Assembly: GCF_018130165.1 (NCBI RefSeq)
Contig: NZ_JAFCLZ010000006.1
Coordinates: forward strand, 248,001 to 312,000
Reading direction: 5' to 3'
DNA length: 64,000 nucleotides
Source: Bradyrhizobium sp. JYMT SZCCT0180
Lineage (GTDB): Bacteria > Pseudomonadota > Alphaproteobacteria > Rhizobiales > Xanthobacteraceae
Shown here in pieces: positions 7,287 to 17,129 of the stretch. Numbering within the stretch: the stretch's first letter is position 1; every line of letters begins with the position of its first letter. The position numbers and the translations under genes were made by a program. Below the pieces are notes generated by a model. It was not told where the DNA came from, searched no databases, and saw only the letters and a program-made list of their open reading frames with translations.

Positions 7287-9613
7287 GACTTGCCTCTCTT
7301 CGATTTGCCGGGCTTGCCTTTACCGGACTTGCTTTCCTTCGGATGCGGGCTACGGCCCGGACGCGTCTTCGATGGCGTGACCGGGGCTTTCGAACCTTCG
7401 CGGCGGCCGCCCTGTTTTCTGCCGCGCGGAATGACCTTGCCTTCAAATAGTAATTCGAACCGCAGCGCGCCAGCTACTGGTGCTGCTTCTACCAGACGTA
7501 CGTCGAGAACGTCCCCCAGCCGGTGCATGGCACCGCTGCGTGAGCCGACGAGCGCGTGGCGCGTCTCGTCATAGTTGAAATATTCGGTCCCGAGCGTGCG
7601 GATCGGGATCAGCCCGTCGGCGCCGGTATCAGACAACTTCACGAACAGTCCGGCGCGGGTGACGCCGGAAATGCGGCCCTGGAACGTCGCACCGATGCGG
7701 TCGGCGAGGAAATGCGCGATCAGCCGGTCGGCGGTCTCGCGTTCGGCCTTCATGGCGCGGCGTTCGGTGACCGAAATCTGCGCGGCGACTTCGCTCAGCG
7801 TTTCCAGCGTTTCGGTGTCCGGCAGCGCGCCTTCGCCGAGGCCGAGCGCGCGGATCAGCGCGCGATGCACGATCAGATCGGCGTATCGCCTGATCGGCGA
7901 AGTGAAATGCGCATAGCGCCGCAGGTTGAGGCCGAAATGGCCGTAATTCTCCGCCGAATATTCCGCCTGCGCCTGCGAGCGCAGCACCACTTCATTGACC
8001 AGCGGCTCATAGTCCTCGCCGCGGACCTGGCCCAGCACGCGATTGAACAAAGCGGGGCGCAACGCGCCCGCTTTTGCAAACGGCAGGTCGAGCGTCTTCA
8101 AAAATTCCTGGAGGTTATGAACCTTCTCCTGGCTCGGCTCGTCGTGCACGCGATAGATCAGCGGCAGCGCCTTCTTCTCCAGCATTTCGGCGGCGGCGAC
8201 GTTGGCGAGGATCATGAACTCCTCGATCAGCCGGTGCGCATCCAGCCGCTCCGGCACGATGACGCGATCGACGGTGCCGTCGGGCTTCAGCAGGATCTTG
8301 CGCTCGGGCAGATCGAGATCCAGCGGATCGCGCTCGTCGCGCGCCAGCTTCACCAGTGCATAGGCCGTATAGAGCGGCTTGAGGATCGGTTCGAGCAGGG
8401 GACCAGTCGTGTCGTCGGGCCGGCCGTCGATTGCGGCCTGCGCCTGCGCGTAGTTCAACTTGGCGGCCGAGCGCATCAGCACCCGGTGAAAACTGTGCGA
8501 CCGCTTGCGGCCGTCAGGGCCGATCACCATCCGCACCGCGAGCGCGCCGCGCGGTTCGCCCGGCACCAGTGAGCACAGATCGTTGGAGATGCGCTCGGGC
8601 AGCATCGGCACCACGCGGTCCGGGAAATACACCGAATTGCCGCGCGTCAGCGCGTCGCGATCGAGCGCCGAAGCCGGGCGCACATAGAACGCGACATCGG
8701 CGATCGCGACATGGACGATGTAGCCGCCCTTGTTGTTCGGATCGTCATCGGGCGCGGCATGAACCGCGTCGTCATGGTCCTTGGCGTCGGGCGGATCGAT
8801 GGTCACGAGCGGCAGCTCGCGCCAGTCCTCGCGGCCCTTGAGTATCGCCGGCTTTGCGTCCTCGGCTTCGCGCAATGCTGATGGTGTGAAGGCCTGCGGA
8901 ATGTCGTGGGCGTGGATCGCGATCAGGCTGACCGCTTTTTCGGTCGCGAGCGAGCCGAGCCGCTCCTTTACCTTACCCGACGCAAGCCCGTAGCCGCGCG
9001 TGCGCACCAGATCGACGCTGATGAGGTCGCCATCCTCGGCGCCGCCGGTGTCGGAGCTTGCGATGTTCAACTCCCGACCGGCCTGCTTCTTGTCGACAGG
9101 GATCATCCTTCCGCCGCCATTGGGCAGCTTCCGAAAAATGCCGAGCAGGCGGGTGCGAGCGTGGTCGATGACCTTGATGACGCGTCCGCGATACGGCGTG
9201 CCAGCAGTGTCGTCGGTCTTTTCGACGCGGAGCAGCGCGCGGTCGCCGACCCCGGCGGCGGTGCCCGGTTGCGGACGACGCGGAACATGGATTCGGATCT
9301 TCGGTGCCGCGCCAAACTCCTCTTCATCCCATTCGGTGGGGGTGGCGAGCAGTTCGCCGTCGGTATCGCGGCCGGTGATGTCGGCCATCACGGTCGGCGG
9401 CAGCGCGGCGGGCTCGAGAACCTTGCGGCCGCGCTTGGCGATGGTGCCTTCGTCGGCGAGTTCGCGCAGGATTCGCTTCAGCTCGACGCGGTCGGCATTC
9501 TTCAGACCGAACTCGCGGGCGATCTCGCGGGTGCCGATCTTGCCTGGATTCGCACGGATGAAGGCAACGATGGCGTCCCGGGCCGGAAAGCCATTGTCGT
9601 GTTTTCTCTTCAC
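7274..9613 (-). CDS. rnr: Ribonuclease R
   Basis: The 779-residue 3'-5' exoribonuclease has an N-terminal winged helix, cold-shock domains, and an RNB catalytic core with the Mg-binding cluster IDPPDAKDHDDAV (residues 272-284). A C-terminal S1 domain (FQGRISGVTRAGLFVKL) and a lysine/arginine-rich tail follow. This is the usual RNase R order, so RNase II is unlikely. It degrades structured RNA and takes part in rRNA and mRNA turnover. The start codon is GTG at 9611-9613, directly abutting the topA stop codon TAA (9614-9616), so translation is probably coupled to topA. Confidence 0.95.
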   Translation of the reverse strand: MKRKHDNGFPARDAIVAFIRANPGKIGTREIAREFGLKNADRVELKRILRELADEGTIAKRGRKVLEPAALPPTVMADITGRDTDGELLATPTEWDEEEFGAAPKIRIHVPRRPQPGTAAGVGDRALLRVEKTDDTAGTPYRGRVIKVIDHARTRLLGIFRKLPNGGGRMIPVDKKQAGRELNIASSDTGGAEDGDLISVDLVRTRGYGLASGKVKERLGSLATEKAVSLIAIHAHDIPQAFTPSALREAEDAKPAILKGREDWRELPLVTIDPPDAKDHDDAVHAAPDDDPNNKGGYIVHVAIADVAFYVRPASALDRDALTRGNSVYFPDRVVPMLPERISNDLCSLVPGEPRGALAVRMVIGPDGRKRSHSFHRVLMRSAAKLNYAQAQAAIDGRPDDTTGPLLEPILKPLYTAYALVKLARDERDPLDLDLPERKILLKPDGTVDRVIVPERLDAHRLIEEFMILANVAAAEMLEKKALPLIYRVHDEPSQEKVHNLQEFLKTLDLPFAKAGALRPALFNRVLGQVRGEDYEPLVNEVVLRSQAQAEYSAENYGHFGLNLRRYAHFTSPIRRYADLIVHRALIRALGLGEGALPDTETLETLSEVAAQISVTERRAMKAERETADRLIAHFLADRIGATFQGRISGVTRAGLFVKLSDTGADGLIPIRTLGTEYFNYDETRHALVGSRSGAMHRLGDVLDVRLVEAAPVAGALRFELLFEGKVIPRGRKQGGRREGSKAPVTPSKTRPGRSPHPKESKSGKGKPGKSKRGKSWKR

Positions 9614-12373
9614 TTATCCCCGGGCCTTGCCCGCGCTCTTCTTCGCAGGCGTTTTGGGTGCTGCTGCAGGTTTTGCCGCCGACGTCTTGGCCGCAGACGC
9701 GACCGGCGCGCGCGCCTTGCTGACGGCTTCCGATTTCGGTTTTGCAGCGGCCTTCTTCACCGCGGCTTTTTTGGCCGGCTTCGGCGCGTCTGGATCAACG
9801 GGCGCCTTGGCCTTGGCGGCCTTCTTCGGTGCGGCTTTCTTCGCGCCCCGCTTCGGCTTGCCGCCGCCCTTGGCGGCGCGTTCGTCGATCAGTGCAATGG
9901 CTTCGGCGAGCGTAATCGTATCCGGCGTCTTGTCGCTCGGGATCGTGGCGTTGACGCCGCCGGCGGTCACGTAAGCGCCGTAGCGGCCGTTCTTGACGGC
10001 AACACCGCCGAGGCTCGGGTGCTCGCCGATCGGCTTGCCGGGATCGGCGCCGAAGCGACGGCCGCTCGGGCCCTTCAAGATCTTTTCGGCGATAAGCGTC
10101 ACCGCGCGATTGAGGCCGATGTCGAACACCTCGTCACCGGCTTCCAGGCTCGCATAGGTCTTTTCGTGGCGCACGAATGGGCCGAAGCGGCCGATGCCGG
10201 CGGTGATCGGCTCGCCAGTCTCGGGATGCTTGCCGATCTCGCGCGGCAACGACAGCAGTTTTAGCGCAAGCTCGAGCTCCATATCGCCGGGCGAGGAGCC
10301 TTTCGGAATACCGGCGCGGCGCGGCTTTTCGCCCTCGGCATAATCCTTCTGCTCGCCGAGCTGGATGTAGGGACCGAAGCGTCCGGCCTTCACCGTGACG
10401 TCGAGATCGGTTGCGGGGTCCTTGCCGAGCACGCGGTCGGCGCTGGCCTCGCTGTCAGCGGCAAGCGGACGGGTGTGACGGCATTCCGGATAATTCGAGC
10501 AACCGACAAAGGCGCCGAACTTTCCAGCCTTCAAATTGAGCCTGCCGGTGCCGCACGTCGGGCACTGCCGGACATCGCCTCCGTCAGCGCGAGGCGGATA
10601 GATGTGCGGGCCCAGCATGTCGTCGAGAGCATCGAGCACCTCAGAGACGCGAATATCCTTGATGTCGCTGACTGCACCGGCGAATCCGGTCCAGAACTCT
10701 TTCAGCACATCCTGCCAGGAAATCTCGTTGTTGGAGATGCGGTCGAGCTGTTCTTCCAGATTGGCGGTGAAGTCATATTCCACATAACGCGCGAAGAAGT
10801 TTTCGAGGAACGCGACCACGACGCGGCCCTTGTCTTCGCCGTGCAATCGCTTCTTCTCAAGCTTGACGTAGCCGCGGTCCTTCAGGACCTGCAGGATGGA
10901 AGCGTAGGTCGAGGGACGACCGATGCCGAGTTCTTCCATTCGCTTGACCAGCGACGCTTCGGAGAAGCGCGGCGGCGGTTCAGTGAAATGCTGGGTGACG
11001 GCGAGATCCTGCCGCTTCAGCGCTTCGCCCTCGCTCATCGCGGGGAGGCGACGGGAATCCTCGTCTTCCTCGTCATCGCGGCCTTCCTGGTAGAGCGCGA
11101 GGAAGCCGTCGAACTTCACGACCTGGCCGCTGGCGCGCAGGTCCAGCACGCGTGAGCCGGCCTTGGCGGCGATATCGACGGTGGTGCGTTCCAGTTCGGC
11201 GGATTCCATCTGGCTCGCGATGGTGCGGATCCAGATCAGCTCATAGAGCTTGGCCTGATCGGTATCGAGACGCCGGCGCATTTCGGCCGGACGGCGCGAC
11301 ATATCGGTCGGGCGAATCGCTTCATGCGCTTCCTGCGCGTTCTTGGCCTTGGTCTGGTACTGGCGCGGCGCCTCCGGCACATAGGCGTTGCCGTAATCCT
11401 CGCCGATCACCTTGCGGGCCTGGGTAATGGCCGAGCCGTCGATCTGCACGCCGTCGGTACGCATATAGGTGATGAGACCGGTGGTCTCGCCGCCGATATC
11501 GATGCCTTCATACAGGCGCTGCGCGATCCGCATCGTATGCGCCGGCGCAAAGCCGAGCTTGCGGCTGGCTTCCTGCTGCAGCGTCGAGGTGGTGAAGGGG
11601 GCCTGCGGATTGCGGCGGGCGGGCTTGGCTTCAACGGTCGAGACCGTGAAGTTGGCGGCCTCGATCGCTTTTTTGAGGTCTTCGGCTTCAGCGCCGGTGC
11701 CGATGTCGAGCCGCTGGATCTTCTTGCCGTCGGCGCCGACCAGCCGCGCCTCGAACGTATCGCCGCGCGGCGTCGTCAGCGTTGCCACCAGCGACCAGTA
11801 TTCGCGCGGCACGAATTTTTCGATTTCGAGTTCGCGGTCGCAAACCAGCCGCAACGCCACCGACTGCACGCGGCCGGCCGAGCGGGCGCCCGGCAGCTTG
11901 CGCCACAGCACCGGCGACAGCGTGAAGCCGACCAGATAGTCCAGCGCGCGGCGCGCCATATAGGCGTCGACCAGCGCGCCATCGATCTGGCGCGGCGACT
12001 TCATCGCATCGGTCACCGCCTGCTTGGTGATGGCGTTGAACACCACGCGCTCGATCTTGTGGTCCTTCAGCGCGCGCTTCTCTTTGAGTACTTCGAGCAC
12101 GTGCCAGGAGATCGCTTCACCCTCGCGATCAGGGTCGGTTGCGAGAATCAGTCGGTCGGCGCCCTTCAGGGCCTTGGCGATATCGTTGAGCCGGCCGGCC
12201 GCCTTGGGGTCGACCTCCCAGATCATCTGAAAATTGGCGTCCGGATCGACCGATCCGTTCTTGGCGGGGAGGTCGCGAACATGGCCGAACGAGGCCAGAA
12301 CCTCGTAGGAGGCGCCCAAATATTTGTTGATCGTCTTGGCTTTCGCCGGCGACTCCACAATGACGATATTCAT
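9614..12373 (-). CDS. topA: DNA topoisomerase I
   Basis: The 919-residue type IA topoisomerase starts MNIVIVESPAKAKTINKYLG, with the TOPRIM acidic motif DPDREGE at residues 80-86. The nucleophile lies in ITYMRTDG (Tyr303). A zinc-ribbon-like element (CPTCGTGRLNLKAG, then GCSNYPECRHTRPL) and Topo_C repeats (KAGRFGPYIQLG and GRYGAYVTAGG) follow. The last 90 residues are lysine/alanine-rich and probably bind DNA. It relaxes negative supercoils. It sits upstream of rnr and would follow dprA directly in the usual alphaproteobacterial order, but here accessory genes intervene. Confidence 0.97.
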   Translation of the reverse strand: MNIVIVESPAKAKTINKYLGASYEVLASFGHVRDLPAKNGSVDPDANFQMIWEVDPKAAGRLNDIAKALKGADRLILATDPDREGEAISWHVLEVLKEKRALKDHKIERVVFNAITKQAVTDAMKSPRQIDGALVDAYMARRALDYLVGFTLSPVLWRKLPGARSAGRVQSVALRLVCDRELEIEKFVPREYWSLVATLTTPRGDTFEARLVGADGKKIQRLDIGTGAEAEDLKKAIEAANFTVSTVEAKPARRNPQAPFTTSTLQQEASRKLGFAPAHTMRIAQRLYEGIDIGGETTGLITYMRTDGVQIDGSAITQARKVIGEDYGNAYVPEAPRQYQTKAKNAQEAHEAIRPTDMSRRPAEMRRRLDTDQAKLYELIWIRTIASQMESAELERTTVDIAAKAGSRVLDLRASGQVVKFDGFLALYQEGRDDEEDEDSRRLPAMSEGEALKRQDLAVTQHFTEPPPRFSEASLVKRMEELGIGRPSTYASILQVLKDRGYVKLEKKRLHGEDKGRVVVAFLENFFARYVEYDFTANLEEQLDRISNNEISWQDVLKEFWTGFAGAVSDIKDIRVSEVLDALDDMLGPHIYPPRADGGDVRQCPTCGTGRLNLKAGKFGAFVGCSNYPECRHTRPLAADSEASADRVLGKDPATDLDVTVKAGRFGPYIQLGEQKDYAEGEKPRRAGIPKGSSPGDMELELALKLLSLPREIGKHPETGEPITAGIGRFGPFVRHEKTYASLEAGDEVFDIGLNRAVTLIAEKILKGPSGRRFGADPGKPIGEHPSLGGVAVKNGRYGAYVTAGGVNATIPSDKTPDTITLAEAIALIDERAAKGGGKPKRGAKKAAPKKAAKAKAPVDPDAPKPAKKAAVKKAAAKPKSEAVSKARAPVASAAKTSAAKPAAAPKTPAKKSAGKARG

Positions 12374-12592
12374 GTCATTCCAATAGCTTACGGGAAAAGA
12401 TTAAGGCCGGTTCCGCGAGACTCGCGGCCGCCGTTTCGACCCGAACATGGGTGGTGAGGCGGCCCCTGTCAAATCGACAGATATTGAGCAGGGGCCGGAA
12501 AGGGGTCTTTGACGCCCGGACTTATATACAGGAAGTTGCGAATTGCGCCCTAGAGTTGCGCCCGCAAAGGGGTTATTTCTCGTCCATATTAT

Positions 12593-12856
12593 ATGGGATT
12601 GGGTGCATTTTATTTGAGCAAGGCAGGGGGCGGCCGGAAGCGCACCGTTTCGGGCGGTAATCGGCGATATCAAGCGGATGAATCAGGTGAGGAGGGCGGC
12701 CCCGACGAGGCCGTGGCCTTCATCGCGGAGACCGTTGCCGAATTGACAAAACTCGCCGAGCGCCACCGGCTTGAGGTCCTCAGCCATTTGCTCGGGATGG
12801 CGCTGCTGGAAGCCCAGGAACACCTGCGGCTGCGGAGCAAGCGCAAGCTATCGTAG
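12593..12856 (+). CDS. Conserved hypothetical protein, 87 aa
   Basis: An ATG at 12593 opens an 87-codon frame. The C-terminal half looks genuinely coding: EAVAFIAETVAELTKLAERH, then RLEVLSHLLGMALLEAQEHL, an amphipathic all-helical pattern with the local codon bias. I recall similar short proteins next to topA in Bradyrhizobium, with no known function. It is divergent from topA and convergent with the HxlR gene at 12868. The N-terminal 30 residues are rich in Gly, Arg and Lys and the exact start is uncertain. Confidence 0.65.
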   Translation: MGLGAFYLSKAGGGRKRTVSGGNRRYQADESGEEGGPDEAVAFIAETVAELTKLAERHRLEVLSHLLGMALLEAQEHLRLRSKRKLS

Positions 12857-12867
12857 CCGGCGTCTGT

Positions 12868-13353
12868 TCAGGCCGAAATGGACCTGAGCTTCCGTGATGA
12901 CTTGACGTCCGCGCGCGGCTTGAGCGCGGTGTCGGCCGCGCTCAATAGCCGCCCGTCCTGCGAATAGAGTTCGAGCTTGCGAACCGGGCGGCCCTTTTCC
13001 TTGTCGACCAGGATAGTCGCGATTTCCTCGGGCCGATCGTCGAATTCCTCGCTCCACTGGCGCAGAGCTACCAGGATCGGAAACACGCCGCGGCCTTTCG
13101 GCGTCAAAAGATATTCCTGATAGGCGCTGCCATCGGAGGCGGGGGCCAGCTTGAGGATGCCCTGATCGACCAGCGCGCGCAGGCGCACGGTGAGGATGTT
13201 CTTGGCGAGCCCGAGACTTTTTTGGAATTCGCCAAAGCGGCGACTACCAAATAGCGCCTCGCGGATGATCAGCAGCGACCACCAGTCGCCGATCGCATCC
13301 AGCGAGCGCGCGATCGGGCAATCGTCGTTCTCAAAGCTCGTCCGTTTCACCAT
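12868..13353 (-). CDS. HxlR family transcriptional regulator
   Basis: The 161-residue protein has the HxlR winged helix: an N-terminal cysteine in DDCPIARSLDAIGDWWSLLI, FGEFQKSLGLAKNILTVRL for the recognition region, and the wing YQEYLLTPKG. The start at 13353 is set by GGAG six bases upstream. A longer frame to 13410 would add residues encoded by a dispersed repeat and should be discounted. It is divergent from an SDR oxidoreductase with an operator-like inverted repeat between. HxlR members of this layout usually respond to aldehydes or quinones, but the signal here is unknown. Confidence 0.9.
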   Translation of the reverse strand: MVKRTSFENDDCPIARSLDAIGDWWSLLIIREALFGSRRFGEFQKSLGLAKNILTVRLRALVDQGILKLAPASDGSAYQEYLLTPKGRGVFPILVALRQWSEEFDDRPEEIATILVDKEKGRPVRKLELYSQDGRLLSAADTALKPRADVKSSRKLRSISA

Positions 13354-13377
13354 GGCCATCTCCGCGGATTTTTTGTT

Positions 13378-13426
13378 TGACGCGTTTTCTTCACGCGAAC
13401 CGGACTCCACTTCGCTCGAAAACGCT
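13378..13426. repeat. Dispersed hairpin element, copy 1 of 4
   Basis: The element runs TGACGCGTTTTCTTCACGCG, then a variable centre, then TTCGCTCGAAAACGCT. GCGTTTTC and GAAAACGC pair as the outer stem and CGCGAA with TTCGC inside. Related copies are at 19100-19148, 24771-24819 and 26256-26303 (inverted). This copy lies in the 5' leader of the HxlR gene. Confidence 0.9.
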
Positions 13427-13449
13427 TTGGACGATCACAGCCTTGTGTA

Positions 13450-13502
13450 GTTGCATTATAAAACCAGATACTCTAAATGGCAACTTAGTTTAATAATGCA
13501 AC
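13450..13502. promoter_or_regulatory. Putative HxlR operator, 10-base inverted repeat
   Basis: GTTGCATTAT (13450-13459) and ATAATGCAAC (13493-13502) are perfect reverse complements separated by 33 bases in the AT-rich gap between the divergent HxlR and SDR genes. The spacing brings the arms to the same side of the helix at about four turns centre to centre. Binding by the neighbouring HxlR protein is an inference. Confidence 0.6.
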
Positions 13503-13516
13503 CACTGGAGGCTCCC

Positions 13517-14290
13517 GTGAGACTGACGAACAAGACGGCGTTCATTACTGGCGGAAACAGCGGCATCGGACTTGCGACGGCCAAGCTGTTCGTGGCGGAG
13601 GGGGCGCGGGTCGCCATCACCGGGCGCAACAAGGAGACGCTGGAGGCGGCTGCCAGGGAACTCGGGCCAAATGCGCTTGCGATCGTCGCCGACGCCACCG
13701 ACATCGCCGCGACCGAGGCTGCGATCAAGCAGGCGGTTGCGAAATTCGGCAAGCTCGACGTCATCTTCGCAAATGCCGGCATTGCCGGCGGCACGCCGCT
13801 TGGATCAGCCACGCTCGAGACCTTTGAGAAAGTCATCAGCACCAACATCACGGCGGTGTTCTTCACCGTGCAGGCCGCGGTGCCGCATCTCAACGACGGC
13901 GCCTCCATCATCCTGAACGGCTCGGTGATTTCGGTGCTCGGCAATTCCGGCTATTCCGCCTACGCGGCCAGCAAGGCCGGCGTGCGCGCGATGGCGCGGG
14001 TGATGGCGTCCGAACTGTCGCCGCGCAATATCCGCGTCAACGTGGTCTCGCCGGGTGCGATCCGCACCCCGATCTGGGGCGCGGCACTGGCGACCCCCGA
14101 AGCCGAAAAGGCGTTCGAGCAGCGCATGGGCGCCACCACGCCGCTCGGCCGCATCGGCGAGCCCGATCACATTTCGAAGACGGTGCTGTTCCTGGCCTCC
14201 GACGATGCCGCGCATATCCAGGGGCAGGAGTTGTTCGTCGACGGGGGTGCTACGGCCTCGCCGAGCGGCGCGCCGATCTATCGCGGGTAG
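13517..14290 (+). CDS. SDR family oxidoreductase
   Basis: The 257-residue classical short-chain dehydrogenase/reductase has the cofactor motif TGGNSGIG near the N-terminus, NAG at the end of strand 4 (IFANAGIAGG), and the catalytic Ser followed by YSAYAASKAG (YxxxK). GTG at 13517 is chosen because GGAGG stands six bases before it; upstream in-frame ATGs overlap the operator. Basic residues after the glycine motif (TGRNKE) suggest NADP(H). The gene is divergent from an HxlR regulator, which probably controls it. The substrate is unknown. Confidence 0.9.
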   Translation: MRLTNKTAFITGGNSGIGLATAKLFVAEGARVAITGRNKETLEAAARELGPNALAIVADATDIAATEAAIKQAVAKFGKLDVIFANAGIAGGTPLGSATLETFEKVISTNITAVFFTVQAAVPHLNDGASIILNGSVISVLGNSGYSAYAASKAGVRAMARVMASELSPRNIRVNVVSPGAIRTPIWGAALATPEAEKAFEQRMGATTPLGRIGEPDHISKTVLFLASDDAAHIQGQELFVDGGATASPSGAPIYRG

Positions 14291-14464
14291 GCGAATATCC
14301 CGGCAACATCGAAGCCGGCCGGCGGGTCCGATGACACCGATCTCGGACGCTGGCCGGCTCTCGCGCCCTGCGGCGGATTGGCGCTGAGCCAGAACGCCCA
14401 TTGAACCATGCGTGTAACTGCTTGAGATTTCGAGGACAGGAGTTTCGTAGACAACCATCAACCG

Positions 14465-14617
14465 GTGAGCCCAGTCGTGCCGAAGACCACTGGCATCTCC
14501 TCGACCCCGGCGGAAAATTCGGACACCGCGCAATTCGTTTCAGTCGCGCTGTTTTCGGGTGTCGGTCTCCTGTTCTCCTTGATTGTCGTTATCCTCCGTA
14601 TCAACGGCGTGTTCTGA
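14465..14617 (+). CDS. Small predicted membrane protein, about 50 aa
   Basis: A short frame starts at GTG 14465 and ends at TGA 14615-14617. It encodes a polar N-terminal 20 residues followed by one strong transmembrane helix (FVSVALFSGVGLLFSL, then IVVIL) and a short tail RINGVF. I recall similar SDTAQFVSVALFSG-type peptides in Bradyrhizobium. The nearest Shine-Dalgarno-like AGGAG (14438-14442) is too far away, so the start is uncertain. It lies in the 380-base gap between the SDR gene and azoR, which otherwise shows nothing. Confidence 0.5.
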   Translation: MSPVVPKTTGISSTPAENSDTAQFVSVALFSGVGLLFSLIVVILRINGVF

Positions 14618-14669
14618 TAGGAGCGGCTGCCGTCGCGCGTCTGGTGACGGCAACCGCTCTCGCACCAAC

Positions 14670-15275
14670 TCAGGCTGCGTTCAGGTTGCCCGCGGCTTTC
14701 AGCGCGCCGGCGACCGCTTTTTCGCGATGCTCGGGACCGACCTGGATTCCGTCGGCGGAGATGAACTCGGGACTGGCGATGCCGATGAAGCCGAACACCC
14801 AGCGCAGATAGGTCTCCAGATGCTCGCCGACGGCGGCCGGCGTGCCCGGGCCGTAAAATCCGCCGCGCGAGATCGCGACGATGACCCGCTTGTTGCCGGC
14901 CAGACCTTCGACACCCTGGGCGCTGTATTTGAACGTCTTGCCCGCCACCAATATGCGATCGATCCAGGCCTTGAGCTGGCTCGGAATGGTGAAATTGTAC
15001 ATGGGCGCGCCGAGCACGACGATGTCGGCGGCCAAAAACTCTTCCAGCACCGCCTGACCGGCGGCGAGGTCCGGCTGCAGCGACGCCTCGGGGGCGCCCT
15101 GGCCGGCCGCAAGATGCGAGCCCGACAGATGCGCCAGCGGCGTCAGGGTCAGGTCGCGGTAATTGACCTCGAGGCCTGATGTGGATTGGCGCAGCCGGTC
15201 CACGATGGCGGCGGAAACCTGGCGGCTGACGGAATGGGGGCCGAGGACGCTGGAGTCGATATGCAGAAGTTTCAT
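14670..15275 (-). CDS. azoR: FMN-dependent NADH:quinone oxidoreductase / azoreductase
   Basis: The 201-residue flavodoxin-like protein starts MKLLHIDSS and has the AzoR signatures [19 protein letters not shown] and SRGGFYG, with family-typical length. AzoR enzymes are FMN-containing homodimers that reduce quinones and azo compounds with NADH and protect against thiol-reactive quinone stress. The start at 15275 follows AAGGGTGA. The gene is divergent from an HxlR regulator at 15372, a pairing known for quinone/aldehyde-responsive YodB/HxlR control of azoreductases. Control by that neighbour is inferred. Confidence 0.93.
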   Translation of the reverse strand: MKLLHIDSSVLGPHSVSRQVSAAIVDRLRQSTSGLEVNYRDLTLTPLAHLSGSHLAAGQGAPEASLQPDLAAGQAVLEEFLAADIVVLGAPMYNFTIPSQLKAWIDRILVAGKTFKYSAQGVEGLAGNKRVIVAISRGGFYGPGTPAAVGEHLETYLRWVFGFIGIASPEFISADGIQVGPEHREKAVAGALKAAGNLNAA

Positions 15276-15371
15276 TTGAGTCACCCTTGGTATTGATTTG
15301 TAACTGGCGCTATATGAGTGACTGCCCTAGAACCCCGCAAGAACGCACATTTTTGAAACCCGAGCACATCC

Positions 15372-15773
15372 ATGAGACCCGAGCACATCAATGTGCCTGT
15401 CCTTCCCCCGAGCCCGCACGCCTCGGGCGATTGCCGCGCCGTCGCCTCGGTGCTGGCCCGCGTCGGTGACAAATGGAGCGTGTTCGTGATCATGCAGCTG
15501 ATCGGCGGACCGCAGCGCTTCAACGAGCTCAAGCGTGTGATTGGCGGTATCTCGCAGCGAATGCTGACCCTGACGCTGCGCGGGCTGGAGCGCGACGGCC
15601 TGGTTACACGCACGGTGTTTCCGACCATTCCGCCGCGGGTCGACTATGAATTGACCGCTCTCGGCCGCGGGCTTGCGGAGCCGGTCAAGGCGCTCGGCCA
15701 ATGGGCGTTCGCGCATCTGCCGGAAATCGAAGGCGCCCGCAGCAGTTTCGATGCGCGCAACGACAAGCGCTAA
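15372..15773 (+). CDS. HxlR family transcriptional regulator
   Basis: The 133-residue protein has the HxlR winged helix ([20 protein letters not shown], then [20 protein letters not shown]) and the wing [15 protein letters not shown] single conserved cysteine (DCRAV) precedes the first helix, as in redox-sensing YodB and HypR. It is divergent from azoR across about 96 bases, so it is likely the local regulator of that gene. It is a different clade from the HxlR at 12868. Confidence 0.92.
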   Translation: MRPEHINVPVLPPSPHASGDCRAVASVLARVGDKWSVFVIMQLIGGPQRFNELKRVIGGISQRMLTLTLRGLERDGLVTRTVFPTIPPRVDYELTALGRGLAEPVKALGQWAFAHLPEIEGARSSFDARNDKR

Positions 15774-15881
15774 CCTGGTCGTCGTAAGTACTAGGGTACT
15801 GCTAGTCCTTGCCTGTCTTACTTTGCATGGGGTTGTTTTCGCGAGTTTTTGTTTCGACCCTTTCGAAGAGCCACTGCGCTT

Positions 15882-17000
15882 CTAAACCAGTGACACCAAT
15901 CCGCCGCCGTGGCGCTCCAGCCGTCCGGCGAGCTCGAGCTCGAGCAGCACCGACCGGACGATGGCGGGCGAGGCGTCCGACATCCGGATCAGATCGTCGA
16001 GGCTGATCGGGCTTGGCCCAAGCAGATCGATGATGTGCTTGCGTTCGCCGGCTCCCGCGTCGAAATCCAGCGGCTCACCGTCGGGCTCGCGCAGTTCAAT
16101 AGCGACCGGCCGCTCCATGATCGGCGCGACCGCGTTGATCACGTCGGTCGCTTCCGTGGTCAGCGTCGCGCCCTGCTTGATCAGATCGTTGGTGCCGGCG
16201 GCGCGGGGATCGAGCGGCGAGCCGGGGACCGCGAACACTTCGCGGCCCTGTTCGGCGGCCATCCGCGCCGTGATCAGCGATCCCGATCGATGCGCGGCTT
16301 CGACCACGACGACGCCGAGCGAAGCGCCGGAGATCAGGCGATTGCGGCGTGGAAAATCGCGGGCGCGGGGCACGTGGCCGAGCGGCATTTCGGAAATCGC
16401 GCCGCCTTGTTCGAGCAATGCGGCCAGCAGGTCCTCATGCTCGGGCGGATAGATCCGGTCATGGCCGCCGGCCAGCACCGCCACCGTGCCACTCGCAACC
16501 GTTGCCCGATGCGCGGCCTGGTCGATGCCGCGTGCCAATCCGGAGATAACGACAAAACCGGCTTCGCCGAGGTCGCGCGCGATCTGGCCTGCGAATTTCA
16601 ATCCGGCGCCGGAGGCATTGCGCGAGCCGACGATCGCAATCATCGGCCGCATCATCACCTCAGGCGCGCCGCGGACGCCGAGCAGCGGCGGCGCATCGTC
16701 CAGCGTGGCCAGCCGCGGCGGGTACCCGGCTTCACCGGGCGCGACGAGAGCGACGCCGATCTTTCGGCCAGCTGCGAGTTCACCCCGCGCGTCGTCCTCG
16801 CTGCAGATGCGCCCCGATCCTGACGCGCCGCCACGCCGCGCCAGATCGGGCAGCCGCTCCAGCGCGGCGCGGGCGCTGCCGAAATGCCGGAGCAGGGAAG
16901 CGAAGGTGCGTGGGCCGACATTGTCGGAGCGAATGAGCCGCAACCGGTCGATCCGCTCGGAATCGGTGAGGTGGGGCGCGCTGGGCGTACGGTCGTGCAT
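15882..17000 (-). CDS. dprA: DNA-processing protein A
   Basis: The 372-residue protein starts [20 protein letters not shown]. It has an N-terminal helix-hairpin-helix region, the Rossmann-like core with [28 protein letters not shown] and [19 protein letters not shown], and a C-terminal winged helix ([20 protein letters not shown]). DprA loads RecA on single-stranded DNA during natural transformation. The frame stays open to 17255, but the upstream residues are low-complexity and outside the family. Alphaproteobacteria commonly place dprA between plsY and topA; here that order is kept but accessory genes are inserted on both sides. Confidence 0.94.
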   Translation of the reverse strand: MHDRTPSAPHLTDSERIDRLRLIRSDNVGPRTFASLLRHFGSARAALERLPDLARRGGASGSGRICSEDDARGELAAGRKIGVALVAPGEAGYPPRLATLDDAPPLLGVRGAPEVMMRPMIAIVGSRNASGAGLKFAGQIARDLGEAGFVVISGLARGIDQAAHRATVASGTVAVLAGGHDRIYPPEHEDLLAALLEQGGAISEMPLGHVPRARDFPRRNRLISGASLGVVVVEAAHRSGSLITARMAAEQGREVFAVPGSPLDPRAAGTNDLIKQGATLTTEATDVINAVAPIMERPVAIELREPDGEPLDFDAGAGERKHIIDLLGPSPISLDDLIRMSDASPAIVRSVLLELELAGRLERHGGGLVSLV

Positions 17001-17129
17001 GTCGGTGCAGCTTTGCCCAACCGGAGATTGCAAGCAACACCTGTTCTCACGGCTGCCATGCCCGCTGATGCGTTGCTCCGCTCCGGTCGGCTCCGTAAAA
17101 CCGGTTGGTCCGCCGCAGGAGGAATGTCC

